A stretch of DNA of 64,000 nucleotides from Phymorhynchus buccinoides (Eukaryota > Mollusca > Gastropoda > Neogastropoda > Raphitomidae), in contig CM065690.1 of the NCBI GenBank assembly GCA_017654935.2, positions 22,665,582 to 22,729,581 on the forward strand, given 5' to 3'. The notes below the pieces were generated by a model. That model saw only the letters and a list, made by a program, of their open reading frames with translations, ran no database searches and was not told the DNA's origin. Of the stretch, positions 9,827 to 21,120 are shown piece after piece (position 1 is the first letter of the stretch; each line of letters begins with the position of its first letter). A program made the translations under genes and the position numbers.

Positions 9827-9896
9827 GCCCACACACACATATGCACACACACACACACACACGCACACACACACACACACTCTCTCTCTCACTCAC
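9799..9896. repeat. (AC)n / (CT)n microsatellite
   Basis: Interrupted (AC)n runs followed by a short TCTCTC stretch. Overlapping poly-His/Thr and poly-Val/Cys frames are artefacts. Confidence 0.9.
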
Positions 9897-10913
9897 TTAC
9901 GGGAACATAGTATTTAAGCTGTTTGATTGGTACAAAAAATATGACAATGTCTGATAAACTGAAAAAGAAAACTGGAAATTTTTCATCCAATTAATACACT
10001 GAGAAGTTTGAACACAATGAAAATGAAAAATATGAATTTATAATGTATTAAAAAAAATAGATACAGTTCTGACCCACCCCTCTTCCTTCTTCTGTCAGTG
10101 TCATTATGGACTGGAGTTATGAAAATTATGACTAAATTATATAATGTTCAATATATATTTTGCTTTCCTGATGTTTTTACCAAGTGCAATACTTGTGATT
10201 TTGGAACATAAGTGACACTTGAAACTAAAAGCAATCATTGGTGTTTATTAATATTATTCTATGCAGAATATTTATGTCTGTTATTGTGATTTGATTGGTG
10301 TGGGGCAGTATTCAAAATAAAAATTATATGTTGCTTCTTTAGATTTAGATTAAACAAAAACAGAGTGAAAAAGGTTTATACTTTTTTTAATAGTTTTTTT
10401 TTGTCTTTCTTAAAAATGACTGCTTTGTTTTGAGTGAGATTGTGAGTGACTTTTTGTGTGCAAAAAAACAAAGAAAACCACCACCACCACATTCTGTCGT
10501 TATAAAGTTTCTAACCCACTCTCTGATTTGATGTTGTTGATAAGACTATAAAATAAAATGATGCCTATAGCAAAAGCTGTTGTAGTAATATAAATAACTG
10601 TCATCTGAGAGCTTTGTTGGATTGATGTAGTGTAGAGCCTGTAAGCTGGACATTTACACATATAGACTTTTGAGTTTGGGACATAAGGTTTGTCCCTCTA
10701 ATATTACAGTCTTTACCTGTGTGTTTCTTTACGATAAAATGATAATGATTTTACAGGAAGGGTTATTTTAAGGGGACTGTTAGTGTTACGCTGTCCAATG
10801 TGATAAAATACCATCCCTTTAAAACTGAAAATTAACCTACATGAAACTTTCACTGAAAGACAGTCAAAAAAGAGTTGCAATTGATTTGCATGTTACTTAG
10901 TTAATATTATTAA

Positions 10914-11452
10914 AGGGGCACCCTGACGAATTAGTTTTTGTAAGAAACATGTTGAGTTCACCAGGAAAACCCCCTTTACAGAGATTGCAACTCACTTTGC
11001 TCTGGTTTCCTAAAAATCAAACCGTCAAATTGGCGATTCCTCCTTGGAAGTCAAATTCTTTCACCTAAAGAGAAGGTGTGTGCCGTTTCTTTTCTAATGG
11101 CCGCCTGAGTTTAGACCAAATCGTTTGCACGAAATTTTCGCAATACAAGCCTTTTTTAAAATAAATTTTATACAGTTTATCTAAAGGAGTTTCGCTCACA
11201 AAATGGAAATAGCTCCAATTTGTTTTTACTGCACTGCAAAAAAAGAAAAAGCTTCGACCACAATGGGAGTAGCCTCCACCCACCCCATCCAAAATGGCTA
11301 CTCTCCGGCATCTCCGCTAGGAGGAATCGACGTTTTGACGGTTTGATTTCTAGGAAACCAGAGCAAGGTGAGTGTTCCGATCCTTGAAAAGGCTGTCTTT
11401 CTGGTGACCTCGACGTGTTTCTTGCAAGAAACTCATCCGTCAGGGTCCACCA
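10914..11452. mobile_element. TTAA-flanked foldback (MITE), 539 bp
   Basis: Both sides carry TTAA (10910-10913 and 11453-11456). The ends AGGGGCACCCTGACG and, in reverse complement, TGGTGGACCCTGACG begin long inverted arms of more than 100 bp that include GCTCTGGTTTCCTA, AATCAAACCGTCAAA and GATTCCTCCT on both sides. The loop has no credible ORF. TTAA duplication is the signature of piggyBac-type (also Kolobok-type) elements; the class is inferred from that only. Confidence 0.75.
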
Positions 11453-12604
11453 TTAAGATGGTTTGTAGTATTCATCCAATGATTAGTGCAACATATTGGC
11501 ATGGGTGACAGTAGTCCAGGCATGCTCCTAAAATCCAGATTAAAAAGCTGATCAAAATAGTCTTATCAAATCAAACATTTCTGCCAAAATTGACGACGGA
11601 CTAAATCAAGATGATAGATATATGCGATTCTAACACTATCCCTATCCATTCTGTATAAACAGACACACACACATTGGACATTATTTTTTATTGTGGTCAC
11701 CATTTCAGGATTGGAGGACTGGGAAGATTAAGAGAACATTGAAATGTCATTTCAGGATTGCGAGAAAGTTTTAAATAATTTACCCATGTATTGATTTGAT
11801 CTCAATTCTGGCACTTTTGGGGGTGTTAAATTTATGTGATTCTCTCTATGCTATTGATAAAAATCTTGAAAGAGCATTATGAAAATGTAGGGAAGATATC
11901 CTTTAATTATGAAGATCCTTGGCAAACCCACAGTCACACAGTAGGAAACCTTTCATAATTTGTACTTTATTAAAAAAAAAAAAAATTCTTGAAGGTGGTT
12001 TTACGATGAATATGATAAAAACATAGTGAACAGCTGAAGAAAGGTGCATTCTTTCACTTTTTTTTAAAATTTATAGATTGGACTCTGTTGTACATGTTCA
12101 TTATCATTATGTTCTGTTTTTCACTTAATCGTCAAGGTTGATTTGATAGTATTAGTACTGATCCTTTCTTGCTGCTTTTGTTGAGTGTTTTTGTGTGTGA
12201 AACAATGAAAGAGGATTTTTAATTTTCTCATTCTTTCCTTTGGTACACAGGTACTTGCAGGTGAACAAAAATGAGAACTGCATTGTACATGTTTGTAATA
12301 TAAACTAGTACCTTGATCCACTGTGCATAAATTATGCTGTATTGGTCAATAAATATGCAAATCAAACTTGAGACGTATTTTATCAGTTTGGTTAGTATTT
12401 CTTAATACTTGTACATTCTATTGCTTAGAAAACCATTGCTGTTGACGGGACTATAAGCAATGTAAAAATAAAATAAAATATCTGTTTGCCATAATGATCA
12501 CTTTATGTTTTTCTTTTTCTTTCTGTCTGTCTATCTATGTCTCTCACAAGCTTTGTTTGCTATCCCTCTGAGTCTCGTGTGTTTGTGTGTTGCCTTTCTC
12601 TGTT

Positions 12605-12608
12605 TCTT

Positions 12609-12642
<34 letters not shown>

Positions 12643-12660
12643 CCCCCCCCCCCCCCCCTC
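12605..12660. repeat. (CT)n followed by C tract
   Basis: About 16 CT dinucleotides run directly into about 20 C residues. Confidence 0.9.
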
Positions 12661-12830
12661 CCATATGATTCAGGGGGTGTAACTATTCATATCATTTTGA
12701 TGTGTACATCATGTATGTGTATGAAAGAATGCAGGGGAAATCACCCCTCGAAGCTGTACAGATCCACTGTGCCTAGGTTTTCCCCCTTGTGTACTATAGG
12801 AATGAGGATGCAGTTAAGCTTAATTACTTG

Positions 12831-13025
12831 AACTGGTTTGGTGTAGTAGGTCTGTGCTCTCCATCCGAAGTGCTTTCTGGTTTTTCCCGAAATTCATTTC
12901 TTGCCTGTGTTGGATGTATTTATATATATACACATATGAGATATAGAACTGGTTTGGTGTAGTAGGTCTGTGCTCTCCATCCGAAGTGCTTTCTGGTTTT
13001 CCCCGAAATTCATTTCTTGCCTGTG
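12831..13025 (+). repeat. Direct duplication of an 80-bp block
   Basis: The block from AACTGGTTTGGTGTAGTAGG to TTCATTTCTTGCCTGTG occurs at 12831-12906 and again at 12946-13024 with one difference in the body. The 40-bp spacer includes TATATATA. It is a recent small duplication of unknown origin. Confidence 0.9.
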
Positions 13026-13360
13026 AGGAAACCATACACTATATAGAGACAAAGTAGACGTGTTGGGGACCTCTCAGCTGGTCAAACAGTTTTTGTAAAC
13101 ATTCAGGGGAACCAAATTTGGTTTCATGAGAAACAGATATTTTCAGTCTGATGGAAACAAACGAAAGCTGAGCATGTCAGGCTAGGCAAAAATGAACAGA
13201 AAATTTCTGAAAAAGTGTACCAAGGTTTTAGGATTGCATTCGCCTCAGAAAAAGACAATTAATTCTCATCTCCATCGTTCCATTGGAGATCTGGTTATTA
13301 TTACCTTGGCCATGATGCTTTTTTTCTGTTGTGTGTTTGTCCCTTGCAATTAAACTTTAA

Positions 13361-13468
13361 AGACCCACCATGTCACGTGTCAAAATCACGGTTTTCCCTC
13401 TTAGTCTTATAGCTGGTAAGAAATCTTCTTAGCATAAGAGGGAATGTGACACATGACGTGGGGGGTCT
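13361..13468. mobile_element. Small TTAA-flanked foldback MITE, copy 1
   Basis: Flanked by TTAA on both sides (13357-13360, 13469-13472). The end AGACCCACCATGTCACGTG pairs with the right end, which in reverse complement reads AGACCCCCCACGTCATGTG. The inner arms TTTTCCCTCTTA and TAAGAGGGAA also pair. It is nearly all stem. A second copy with the same flanks lies at 63213-63333. Confidence 0.85.
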
Positions 13469-13845
13469 TTAAAAAAATAAACATTTTAAAATATTGTGTA
13501 GGAATACAGTACCACTTTAACTTAAAAAAGATTAAGAGATTTGTTTTCACCTTTGAAGGCAAGTTTTTGCTCAAGATACTAAATTATAATTATTAAAAAA
13601 AATAGGCACATGTCAGGAAGGATCAAAGCAGTACAATAGCCGTATTATCATCAAACCGTACAAACAACTACACAAGTGCAAAGTGACATTATTTTATTGA
13701 CAAGACAAAGCAAAGCATGCAATATTTGAAGAAATATGTCTTTTTCAAACACAGAAAACAAAACAATACTTCCCCTCTTCAAGGTCAAGCAAACAGTCTT
13801 TAAAAAAAAGTATTATCATCAGTTATATTTGTTTGTTGTCTTTGT

Positions 13846-13995
13846 TTGTATGTTGTCTTACCCTGGCTTAAAGACTCCAGGGATCATCCAAACAGCCGAA
13901 GCACTTGAACACTACAAATGTACCAGTAGAACATTACTTGTGTGACCGTTTTTTTTTATTGCCCCACCTCTTGGGCAGCCACACTCCGACTTTGG
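13846..13995 (+). repeat. Dispersed repeat, copy 1 (partner 42495-42660)
   Basis: The block containing GTTGTCTTACCCTGGCTTA, GGATCATCCAAACAGCCGAA and GCAGCCACACTCC recurs in the same orientation at 42495-42660 with substitutions and indels. No coding sense is seen. Confidence 0.75.
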
Positions 13996-15597
13996 AGGAT
14001 TTTAGACTGATGATGTTATGCTAGGAGCTTGTCATGGCTTAAGACAATCCCCGCACAACCATACAGAACGTAACATTTTAATGTAGCCTTGGTGTTCTAG
14101 CTTATGTCAACTGGCCTGACACAGCCTCATGCCAAGGCGAATCAGTTATATTTTAGAATAAATGTGCATGTTCTGAGAAACAGGCAAGATGGGTTTTTTT
14201 ATATTTTAAAAGGCAATGAAAAGGCAGGGATGTAATATCACATTGAAGGAAACATATATAATAGAACTGGACAATCAAAATTATCAATGGAAAAAACAAA
14301 CAAAAAGACTAAAAAACAATGTCATAACTATTTATATGTACAATACCTGCTCAAGAGTTTTGGCCCCTGGATAAACATTTTCAGGTACATTTAGTAATAC
14401 ACGAATGGTGTTAGTTGTCCTTCTCTATTATTATAACTTGTAGCAAGTTAGTTAGTTAGTTAGTTAGTCTATTATAATCCCGTCAACAGCTATGGTTATC
14501 TCAGGACTGTCACCGCGTAAAGTTCAAGTTATAGCAAAACAAATCCATTATGAATCTTAACAATGTACAAAACCTGAAAACAAAAAATGTAGTACAATTC
14601 ATAACATGACACTTCCATTATTATACCCTATAGCACATAAGTCCACACAGTGCTGGAAACGTGGAGCCACGCTACTCTCATTTATCAAATCCAGGTTTAA
14701 AAAAACAGTAAAAAAGGATAACAAATACATACTAGTAAGCTAAAATACATAAAAAAGGCTATATAAGCAAATATGCACTGCAGAATGGACAACAGGTGCC
14801 CACTCAAGTGCGCAAGTATCACGTGTGGATGCCAGTGTACAATAAAAAAAACAAAAAAAAACAACCCTGGCATGTCATGAATTGTAAAAAGGAAAAACGT
14901 GGAAGGGTTTTATAGAAAAAATGCAGGTGAATGGACCAATAAGGCAGAAAAAAGTAGACGCCAGAAAGCAAAAAGAAGAGAAAAGGCAGAGTCAAAGAGA
15001 GTGATAGAGTAGAGGAAGCTACTAGCATAGAACTTCCAGAAGAAGGGGGAACTATTTCTGCTGAAAGACCTCCCGGTATCCCCACGGAAGGCCATAACCA
15101 CATAAGCCAGCCTAAGCCGTTGTCCACCTCCTACGACGAGGACGTGTGGTTGGACTTTAGGAGGCTGCTGGGCTACTCTCCGTAAGCCATGATAGGTGGA
15201 AGCCCGCCGGGGAGTTGTAGCAAATAGAGAAGTACTTTCTGTTACTCTATGATATTCTTTACACCAAGAAGAGAACATTCAAAAGCCACAGAGAGAAAAA
15301 AACGGAAAGACTGAGAAAGATATAAAGAGAGAAGGCCAAAAATTGGAGAGAACAAGTTGTGAAGACAATGCAATGATGGTAGTAAAATTGTATGCAAACT
15401 TGTCAAACTCCTAAAAGAATATGTACAAAAAAAACCCACCCCAAAACAGCAGATCGTTTCGATTCTTTTTACTTCATCCCAGTCACAGCTTCATCCCAGT
15501 CACATGAGCAAATCACAACAGGCGACAGCAGAAGATAGTATCATATCACAAGAAATATATCACATAACTAAGAAAAATCATTTCCTTTTAAACACAT
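13996..15597. other. No supported gene
   Basis: A/T-rich sequence with a GTTA microsatellite near 14447-14468. Two overlapping minus-strand open frames at 14819-15278 are uninterrupted for 102 and 122 residues but show no domain. One minus-strand AATAAA at about 13690 would fit a transcript end there. I cannot support a gene. Confidence 0.4.
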
Positions 15598-15604
15598 ACA
15601 CACG

Positions 15605-15638
<34 letters not shown>

Positions 15639-15640
15639 AG
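15598..15640. repeat. (AC)n microsatellite
   Basis: (AC)n with CG interruptions. Adjacent poly-His frames are artefacts. Confidence 0.9.
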
Positions 15641-15899
15641 CCATGCACATGTACTCACACACATATCCGACCACCCACCCACACACATTGCTGCCATTTT
15701 TCCTGTTCGAAGTTTTAAGTACAAGGCTGCAGGCCGATAATGTCCTGTTTAAAGGGAAAACACCCGATCCTAGGGATTGGGTCTTTTTCACCAGACAAGC
15801 TCTGCTTCGCGGTGGCTGGCACAACAGGGAACAAAGAAAGGCGAACCGTCTCTCTCGCCAGCTGTGGGTCAAATGCGGCGCGCCCGAATGAATGAATGA

Positions 15900-15998
15900 A
15901 AAATGGTGGACATTTGTAGATACAAAGATGGTGGGAACGATACTGGAAGCAATGCCCGGAGGCAGTGCAACACCAGTAAAGTCCCTATTTTTTTAATA
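15900..15998 (+). repeat. Dispersed repeat family R1, copy 1
   Basis: Shares ACAAAGATGGTGGGAAC and GCAATGCCCGGAGGCAGTG with four other copies in the window (26641-26850 minus, 27275-27405 minus, 39510-39710 plus, 59545-59690 minus). The two long copies extend about 200 bp. No protein is encoded in any consistent frame. Confidence 0.85.
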
Positions 15999-16392
15999 AT
16001 AGAGACGGGCATTAGGCCTACTGTCGGCAGGTATGACCGCCTCAGACTGTCAGTGCGTGCACTGAAACTGATCAGCCTGCCTGACCTGCCAGAAGTCTGC
16101 GCCGGTAGGCCCTGTCGGCCCTAGGCCTAGTAGCTCGCACAGTGGGTGACTGGAGTCACCCACTGGCTACTATTCTGTGTTTTTTTACTGGGTGACTTTA
16201 TCGAGGTCATTTGCACACTGGTGGTTTCTGTTATTGTCTACGACAGGCCTATTACTTTCATAAAGAAACCAAACAATCAACCATTGGTTTGCGGGACCAG
16301 TTGTGCTACAAATGTGACAAACGACAATGAGAAATATATATTGAGCCATCGACATGAAGACCTGTCTCAACCAGACACGACTAAGTGACATC

Positions 16393-16690
16393 ACATTATA
16401 AAAAGCCAACTGTCCGTCCGTGTGGAACACAGAACGGGCCTTATAACTCCGCCGTCACAGTTTTTCGACCGAATCGCTTCAAATTTGCTATGAGCCCTAA
16501 CGGGGCGATGGCAACGGCAACCGAGGCGGCCGTGTCATTTGCGCGGTTTGGTAAATGCGCGAAACGCGTATCCACCGGCCTCTCGGCGCCCGTATCTCCG
16601 GTATTTCTGGACGGATTGCCTTCAAATTTGGCAGGGAGCCGTGAGGGAGGGGAGGAGATGGAGGGGAGGGTGAGGGTGGTGGTGTCGGTG
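16393..16690 (+). repeat. Dispersed repeat family R2, copy 1
   Basis: Begins with an AAAAAGCCAACTGTCCGT-like head and contains CCTTATAACTCCGCCG, AATCGCTTCAAATTTGCTATG and GGCGGCCGTGTCATTTGCG. The same order of blocks occurs at 38597-39290 and 49177-50110. It has no stable coding frame and no visible terminal repeats. Confidence 0.85.
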
Positions 16691-17172
16691 TGAGCTTATG
16701 CAGACTACTTCAGCACCCTCGAGATGATTTCTGGGGTCAGCTAGTTCCAGTCTCGGATGGTTTTGGGGAAGATGGAGTTGTTTCTGTAGTCAGTTCTTGA
16801 GGGGATTCTTTGAAATTGTAGGTTGTGGTTGTATCTTGTGCTGCTAGGAGGTAGAGGTTGAAGGGAGCTGCACCTGATGCAGGCTTGTCCATTCATCATT
16901 TTGTAGAATGTGCCAAGGCTGTTTGCAAGTCGGCGTTCGGCCAAGGTAGACCACTGCAGATGGTGGAGCATTGCGTTGACGCTAGATGTGTTCCTGCGCC
17001 TATTCAGGACGTATCTTGCCGCTCTGCGCTGCACTTTTTCAAGATCAATGATCAGCCTGTCGGAGTGAGGGTCCCAAACTGAGCTCGCATATTCCATGAC
17101 TGGTCTGACCATGGCCTTGCATGCAAGCTCCTTGGTAGCAGTGGAGCACACCTTCAGGCTTCTCCTCAAGAT
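16691..17172 (-). pseudogene. LINE RT C-terminal fragment
   Basis: On the minus strand the frame reads LACKAMVRPVMEYASSVWDP, LEKVQRRAARYVLNRR, LHHLQWSTLAERRL and ends NSIFPKTIRDWN, then a stop followed by LTPEIISRVLK. This is the conserved thumb and C-terminal region of Jockey-type LINE RT, closely resembling the one at 57112-58013. All RT catalytic motifs are missing, so it is a 5'-truncated copy whose 3' end abuts an R2 repeat. Confidence 0.85.
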
Positions 17173-17299
17173 CTACTCTGGAAAAAACCCATCTCTTTCA
17201 GCTCAGATAAACACCCTGTCTTGTATCCAGTCGTTATAAAAAATTATAGTTATGCTGGAAACGCTACATTTTGTGTCTTCAGGACGAGCTGTGTGCGTG

Positions 17300-17312
17300 T
17301 GCGCGTGCGTTC

Positions 17313-17348
<36 letters not shown>

Positions 17349-17440
17349 GCGCGTGCGTGCATGCGTGCGTCCGTGTTGGGGGTATTTGTCCCTCTGCACA
17401 TACGCGCGCGCGCGCGTGTGTGTGCATGCATGCGTGCGTG
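17300..17440. repeat. (GT)n / (GC)n microsatellite
   Basis: Alternating purine-pyrimidine tract with GT, GC and ACGCGCGCGC runs in two blocks. Strictly alternating composition favours Z-DNA. Overlapping frames are artefacts. Confidence 0.85.
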
Positions 17441-17579
17441 CTGGGAGATCTATGAAAGTAGGTCAGCTTGAGGTCTATGAAGGGGGATGGTGAATGCGGG
17501 AGGGGAGAGGGGGGTAGTGTGAGAAAATACCTTTTGCGTGGAAAACACTATTTGTAATGGTTTGGATTCTAGGGGAGTG

Positions 17580-17687
17580 TGAATGAGTTGAGAACCGGTT
17601 CAAATTTTCGAACCGTTAAACCGGGGTTTTCTCTCAGAACCGGTATTTTCGAACCGGTTTTATTAACCAGTACTCGCATCAGCAAAG
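17580..17687 (-). mobile_element. Fragment of the AACCGG-rich hAT-like element (3' end, inverted)
   Basis: Reading the minus strand gives GATGCGAGTACTGGTT, several AACCGGTT units and TTTGAACCGGTTCTCAACTC. This is the 3' terminus of the elements at 18392-20492 and 22396-23284. Only about 108 bp are present. It abuts the 5'-truncated LINE ORF1 at 17690. Confidence 0.75.
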
Positions 17688-17689
17688 CA

Positions 17690-18172
17690 GTTGTGACAGA
17701 AATGTCGGAGGTTGTCAAGAAAGCAAAAGCTTGCCAGCCAAAAGCACAAATAGTCGTAAGCAGAGTGGCCCCTGTCAAGGATCACCATCTACAAAACAAG
17801 CGTGAACTGTTCAATGCTCTGCTACTGTCTGAACTGCCCCGTCATCAGGTCTCCATCCTGTCCCATGAAAACCTTGATGCTCATAACAACAGACTGATGA
17901 GGGACACCATCCACCCATCAGAGAGGGGCACCAGCATCCTTGCTGGCAACCTGGGTCGTCACGTCCACCGCCTCTTTTGGGAAAGGCCACGAAGGAGACG
18001 CACCCAGCACCCTACCAGCGGACGTGGCGCCAGTGGTGGTCAACGTGGTCCAGGCAGCAGGAACTACAGGCCTACCGGAAACTACAGGCCTGCAGGCGAC
18101 CCCAGAGCTGCGTTCCCCTGGCGTCCTCATCTGTGGGACCCTTTCTTCCGCCACCCTCATGTTTCCTGGTGA
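17690..18172 (+). pseudogene. LINE ORF1 C-terminus with esterase-like (SGNH) domain
   Basis: The plus frame reads KAQIVVSRVAPVKDHHL, FNALLLSEL and RLMRDTIHPSERGTSILAGN, then a Gly/Arg-rich tail ending WRPHLWDPFFRHPHVSW. The D-x-I-H-P-S-x-R-G-T block is the Asp/His motif of the SGNH-hydrolase-type esterase found in ORF1 of several LINE groups. The N-terminal catalytic Ser block is missing because the element is truncated at about 17690, where hAT-like sequence begins. ORF2 starts 51 bp downstream, the expected LINE layout. Confidence 0.7.
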
Positions 18173-18861
18173 CTTTGCCCCAAGTTTCTTGTGTTATATA
18201 AACAGTGATATTTTTAGATTTTCATGAACATTATTGATAATTATGTGTCTATTCTGCAATGGAATTGCAGATCTATTGTAAAGAACTTGTTGCATTTTGA
18301 AAATCATATTTATTCAAATAATTTCTTTCTTTTGGCTTTGCAGTCTTTAAATGTTGAACCATCTAAACTACCTCAATTTCGAGGATTCTATTAGAGGTGG
18401 GGGGAAAAACCGGTTTGAACCGAAAAACCGGTCCTCAAATTCCGCGGTGCGAAAAACCGGTTCGAGTTGCTGTGAACCGGTTTTTTAACCGGCTAACTGA
18501 AAGTAACTTTCTCTTAGAATGACGCATTCTTTTCGAAGAACAACACTGAATCTCAGCGCAAATAGGGTGTTTGTAAACCAAGAGTAGCTGTTTCTAGTTG
18601 TAAGGAGCAAGTATGGCCAATGATTAGGCCTACACTACAGTAACGAACATTTGGAGTGATGGAGTGACTGTAGAAAGTAGGCCTATTGCTTTGTGCTTGC
18701 AATGTGGCAGTGCGATCAATCGGGCTAGTGGAACAACAGACATGACTAATCACCAAGAGAACTGAATGGAACAACAATGTCTTTTTAAGTTTATTTACTT
18801 TCATTTCTATAAATTCTTATGCTAAGATTATGAGAAAATATGTTCAAAAAGATTTTGATCT

Positions 18862-18885
18862 ACACACACACACACGCGCGCACAC

Positions 18886-18978
<93 letters not shown>

Positions 18979-19177
18979 CTACTAATATAACTACTAATAT
19001 GTCTAATATCACTTCTAAGTGAAAAGACGTTAAATTAAAGAACAACACACACACACACACAACAACAACAACAAACAAACGGCACACACTCTTTCTCTCT
19101 TTCTCTCTCTCTCTCTCTCTAACACGCACACACAGAGGCGCGCGCGCGCACACACACACACACACACGCGCGCGCGC

Positions 19178-19221
<44 letters not shown>

Positions 19222-19230
19222 GCTCTTTCT
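18862..19230. repeat. Compound (AC)n microsatellites inside the hAT-like element
   Basis: A long (AC)n run to about 18975, then (AC)n, (AAC)n, (CT)n and (GC)n blocks to 19220. Overlapping poly-Val/Cys frames are artefacts. Confidence 0.9.
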
Positions 19231-19276
19231 GATCAATAAACGGATGTGACCTTATTCATACGTAAATGTGTATACA

Positions 19277-19444
<168 letters not shown>

Positions 19445-19696
19445 CTCCCTCCCCATCACCCGTCTCTCTATGTACTGACCTAAAAAAATCCAAACGATGT
19501 ACGGTTTTGTCTAAAATTTGATTTGTTTTGCGGGGGGTGTTGGAGGAGGGGTAGGGAGTGTTCATTGTTGACTGGGATTAGGAGCAGCTTCATAAGCTGC
19601 TTAATGTACATTCAGTAGTTATTGGTCGATTAAAATTAATGCGCTTACTGAGGATATTGTCTAAATGCAGAATGTGTTACTGATTACTGTTGTAAG

Positions 19697-19744
<48 letters not shown>

Positions 19745-19781
19745 CGACAGACAGAGAGAGAGACAGAGAGACTAGAGAGAG

Positions 19782-19843
<62 letters not shown>

Positions 19844-19848
19844 CGAAA
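19697..19848. repeat. (GA)n microsatellite
   Basis: Two pure (GA)n blocks separated by CAGACCGACAGAC and related imperfect sequence. With the (CT)n at 19277-19442 it forms complementary purine and pyrimidine arms about 255 bp apart. Confidence 0.95.
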
Positions 19849-21052
19849 ACGAAATATTATTCAACCAGGGAACATGAGATTAGCAATAACAGCTTTTCTC
19901 CACCTAGCCCTGGGACAGAGAGAGAATGTACGTGTGTGCGTGCATGTGCGTGTGTAAGCGCGCACAGCGCGCGTGTGTGATATTTTTTCCTTCCATTTTG
20001 AAAGATTTTCTCTTCTCATTTGGTTTATCATTCTGTTCAAGTACATAATTAAGATTATTATACTTTTGTGTATTCCTTATCATCCCGCTACATATCTGAT
20101 TATTCTCAAAGCTGGTTCATTGCGTTGTGAATGTGCCACCATCCTTCACACTCCAACCGCCATATGACGTATTGTTTTTGCTTTGGTTTAATTATTTTCC
20201 CTATGATTATTACATTTTTCAACTACACCCCTACCCTCACCTTCCTTTGACACGGGCAGATGGCCCCGTCAATAAAATGTTTGTTGGAGTTGAGCTGAGT
20301 TTTTAGTTGTGTCAAGTCAAGTGTGTGTGTATGTGTGCGCGCGCGTGTGTGAATATTCTGAAAAATAAATATGTTTGCATAGGTGAAACTACTGATGCGA
20401 GTACTGGTTAAAAACCGGTTCGAAAAGACCGGTTCAGAGATGAAAAACCGGTTTAAAACCGGTTCGAAAATTTGAACCGGTTCTCAACTCTAGATTCTAT
20501 TACCCCCCTCTATATAACTGCAATATAACAACTAAAAGGGTTCAGACTGCAATATATGTTAGATCAAGCCTTAATTATAGATCTTTAAAGTTAGACATTA
20601 ATCCATACACTCAAGATGCAGAAGCATTTTTTGTTACTGCGTTATCGTTAAAAGTTAGCAAAGATTTTGATATAAATATAGTTTCTGTATATTATCCAAA
20701 TGGCCCAAATGCAGATAATTCAGATTGGATAAGACACCTTCCTTCTTCAGATAAAAACTGGGTCATATTGGGTGATTTGAATGCGCATTCTCCATTTTGG
20801 GAACCAGATTGCTCGATTACGACCTGTAATCGCTTAGTTGAAAACATTGTAGATTCTAAATTAGTTTTAATGAATGATGGCAGCATAACTAGAGTGCCTG
20901 ATGTTTCAAGCCACAGGCCAACTTCCATCGATTTAACGTTAATATCGCCTGATTTATCAGTAAAGGCTAGTTGGATGACAGAAGAAGATACATTAGGGAG
21001 TGATCATTAAGTGCGTTGTTTTGTTAATGTTTTTGCTCAGATTTTTTACTTC

Positions 21053-21120
21053 TTTGTGAAGCGCTTAGAGCCCCGTAAGGAGAATAAGCGCTATATAAAT
21101 TCTCATTATTATTAATTATA
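21053..21120 (+). mobile_element. LINE/SINE-type 3' tail
   Basis: GAAGCGCTTAGAGCC followed by AATAAGCGCTATATAAATT and (ATT)n. The GCGC blocks can pair as a short hairpin. The same tail occurs at 5755-5820, 62815-62880 and 63565-63630. Confidence 0.75.

Larger units (their letters stand above)
9304..12353 (+). other. Putative long IST1 3' UTR
   Basis: No coding sequence follows the IST1 stop. AATAAA candidates occur at 10316-10321, 10552-10557 and 12348-12353, and there is an A/T-rich AAATAAAATAAAATA block near 12466-12480. Several polyadenylation sites are plausible, and which is used cannot be told from sequence. The region carries an (AC)n microsatellite at 9799-9880 and a TTAA-flanked foldback at 10914-11452. 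Confidence 0.5.

Noticed and set aside
14819..15278. Two overlapping minus-strand open frames of 102 and 122 residues
   Set aside because: No recognisable domain, hydrophobic and Phe-rich content from A/T-biased DNA, and no splice partner found.
13690..15280. A minus-strand gene ending at the AATAAA near 13690, convergent with IST1
   Set aside because: No coding exon could be supported, and part of the interval is a dispersed repeat.
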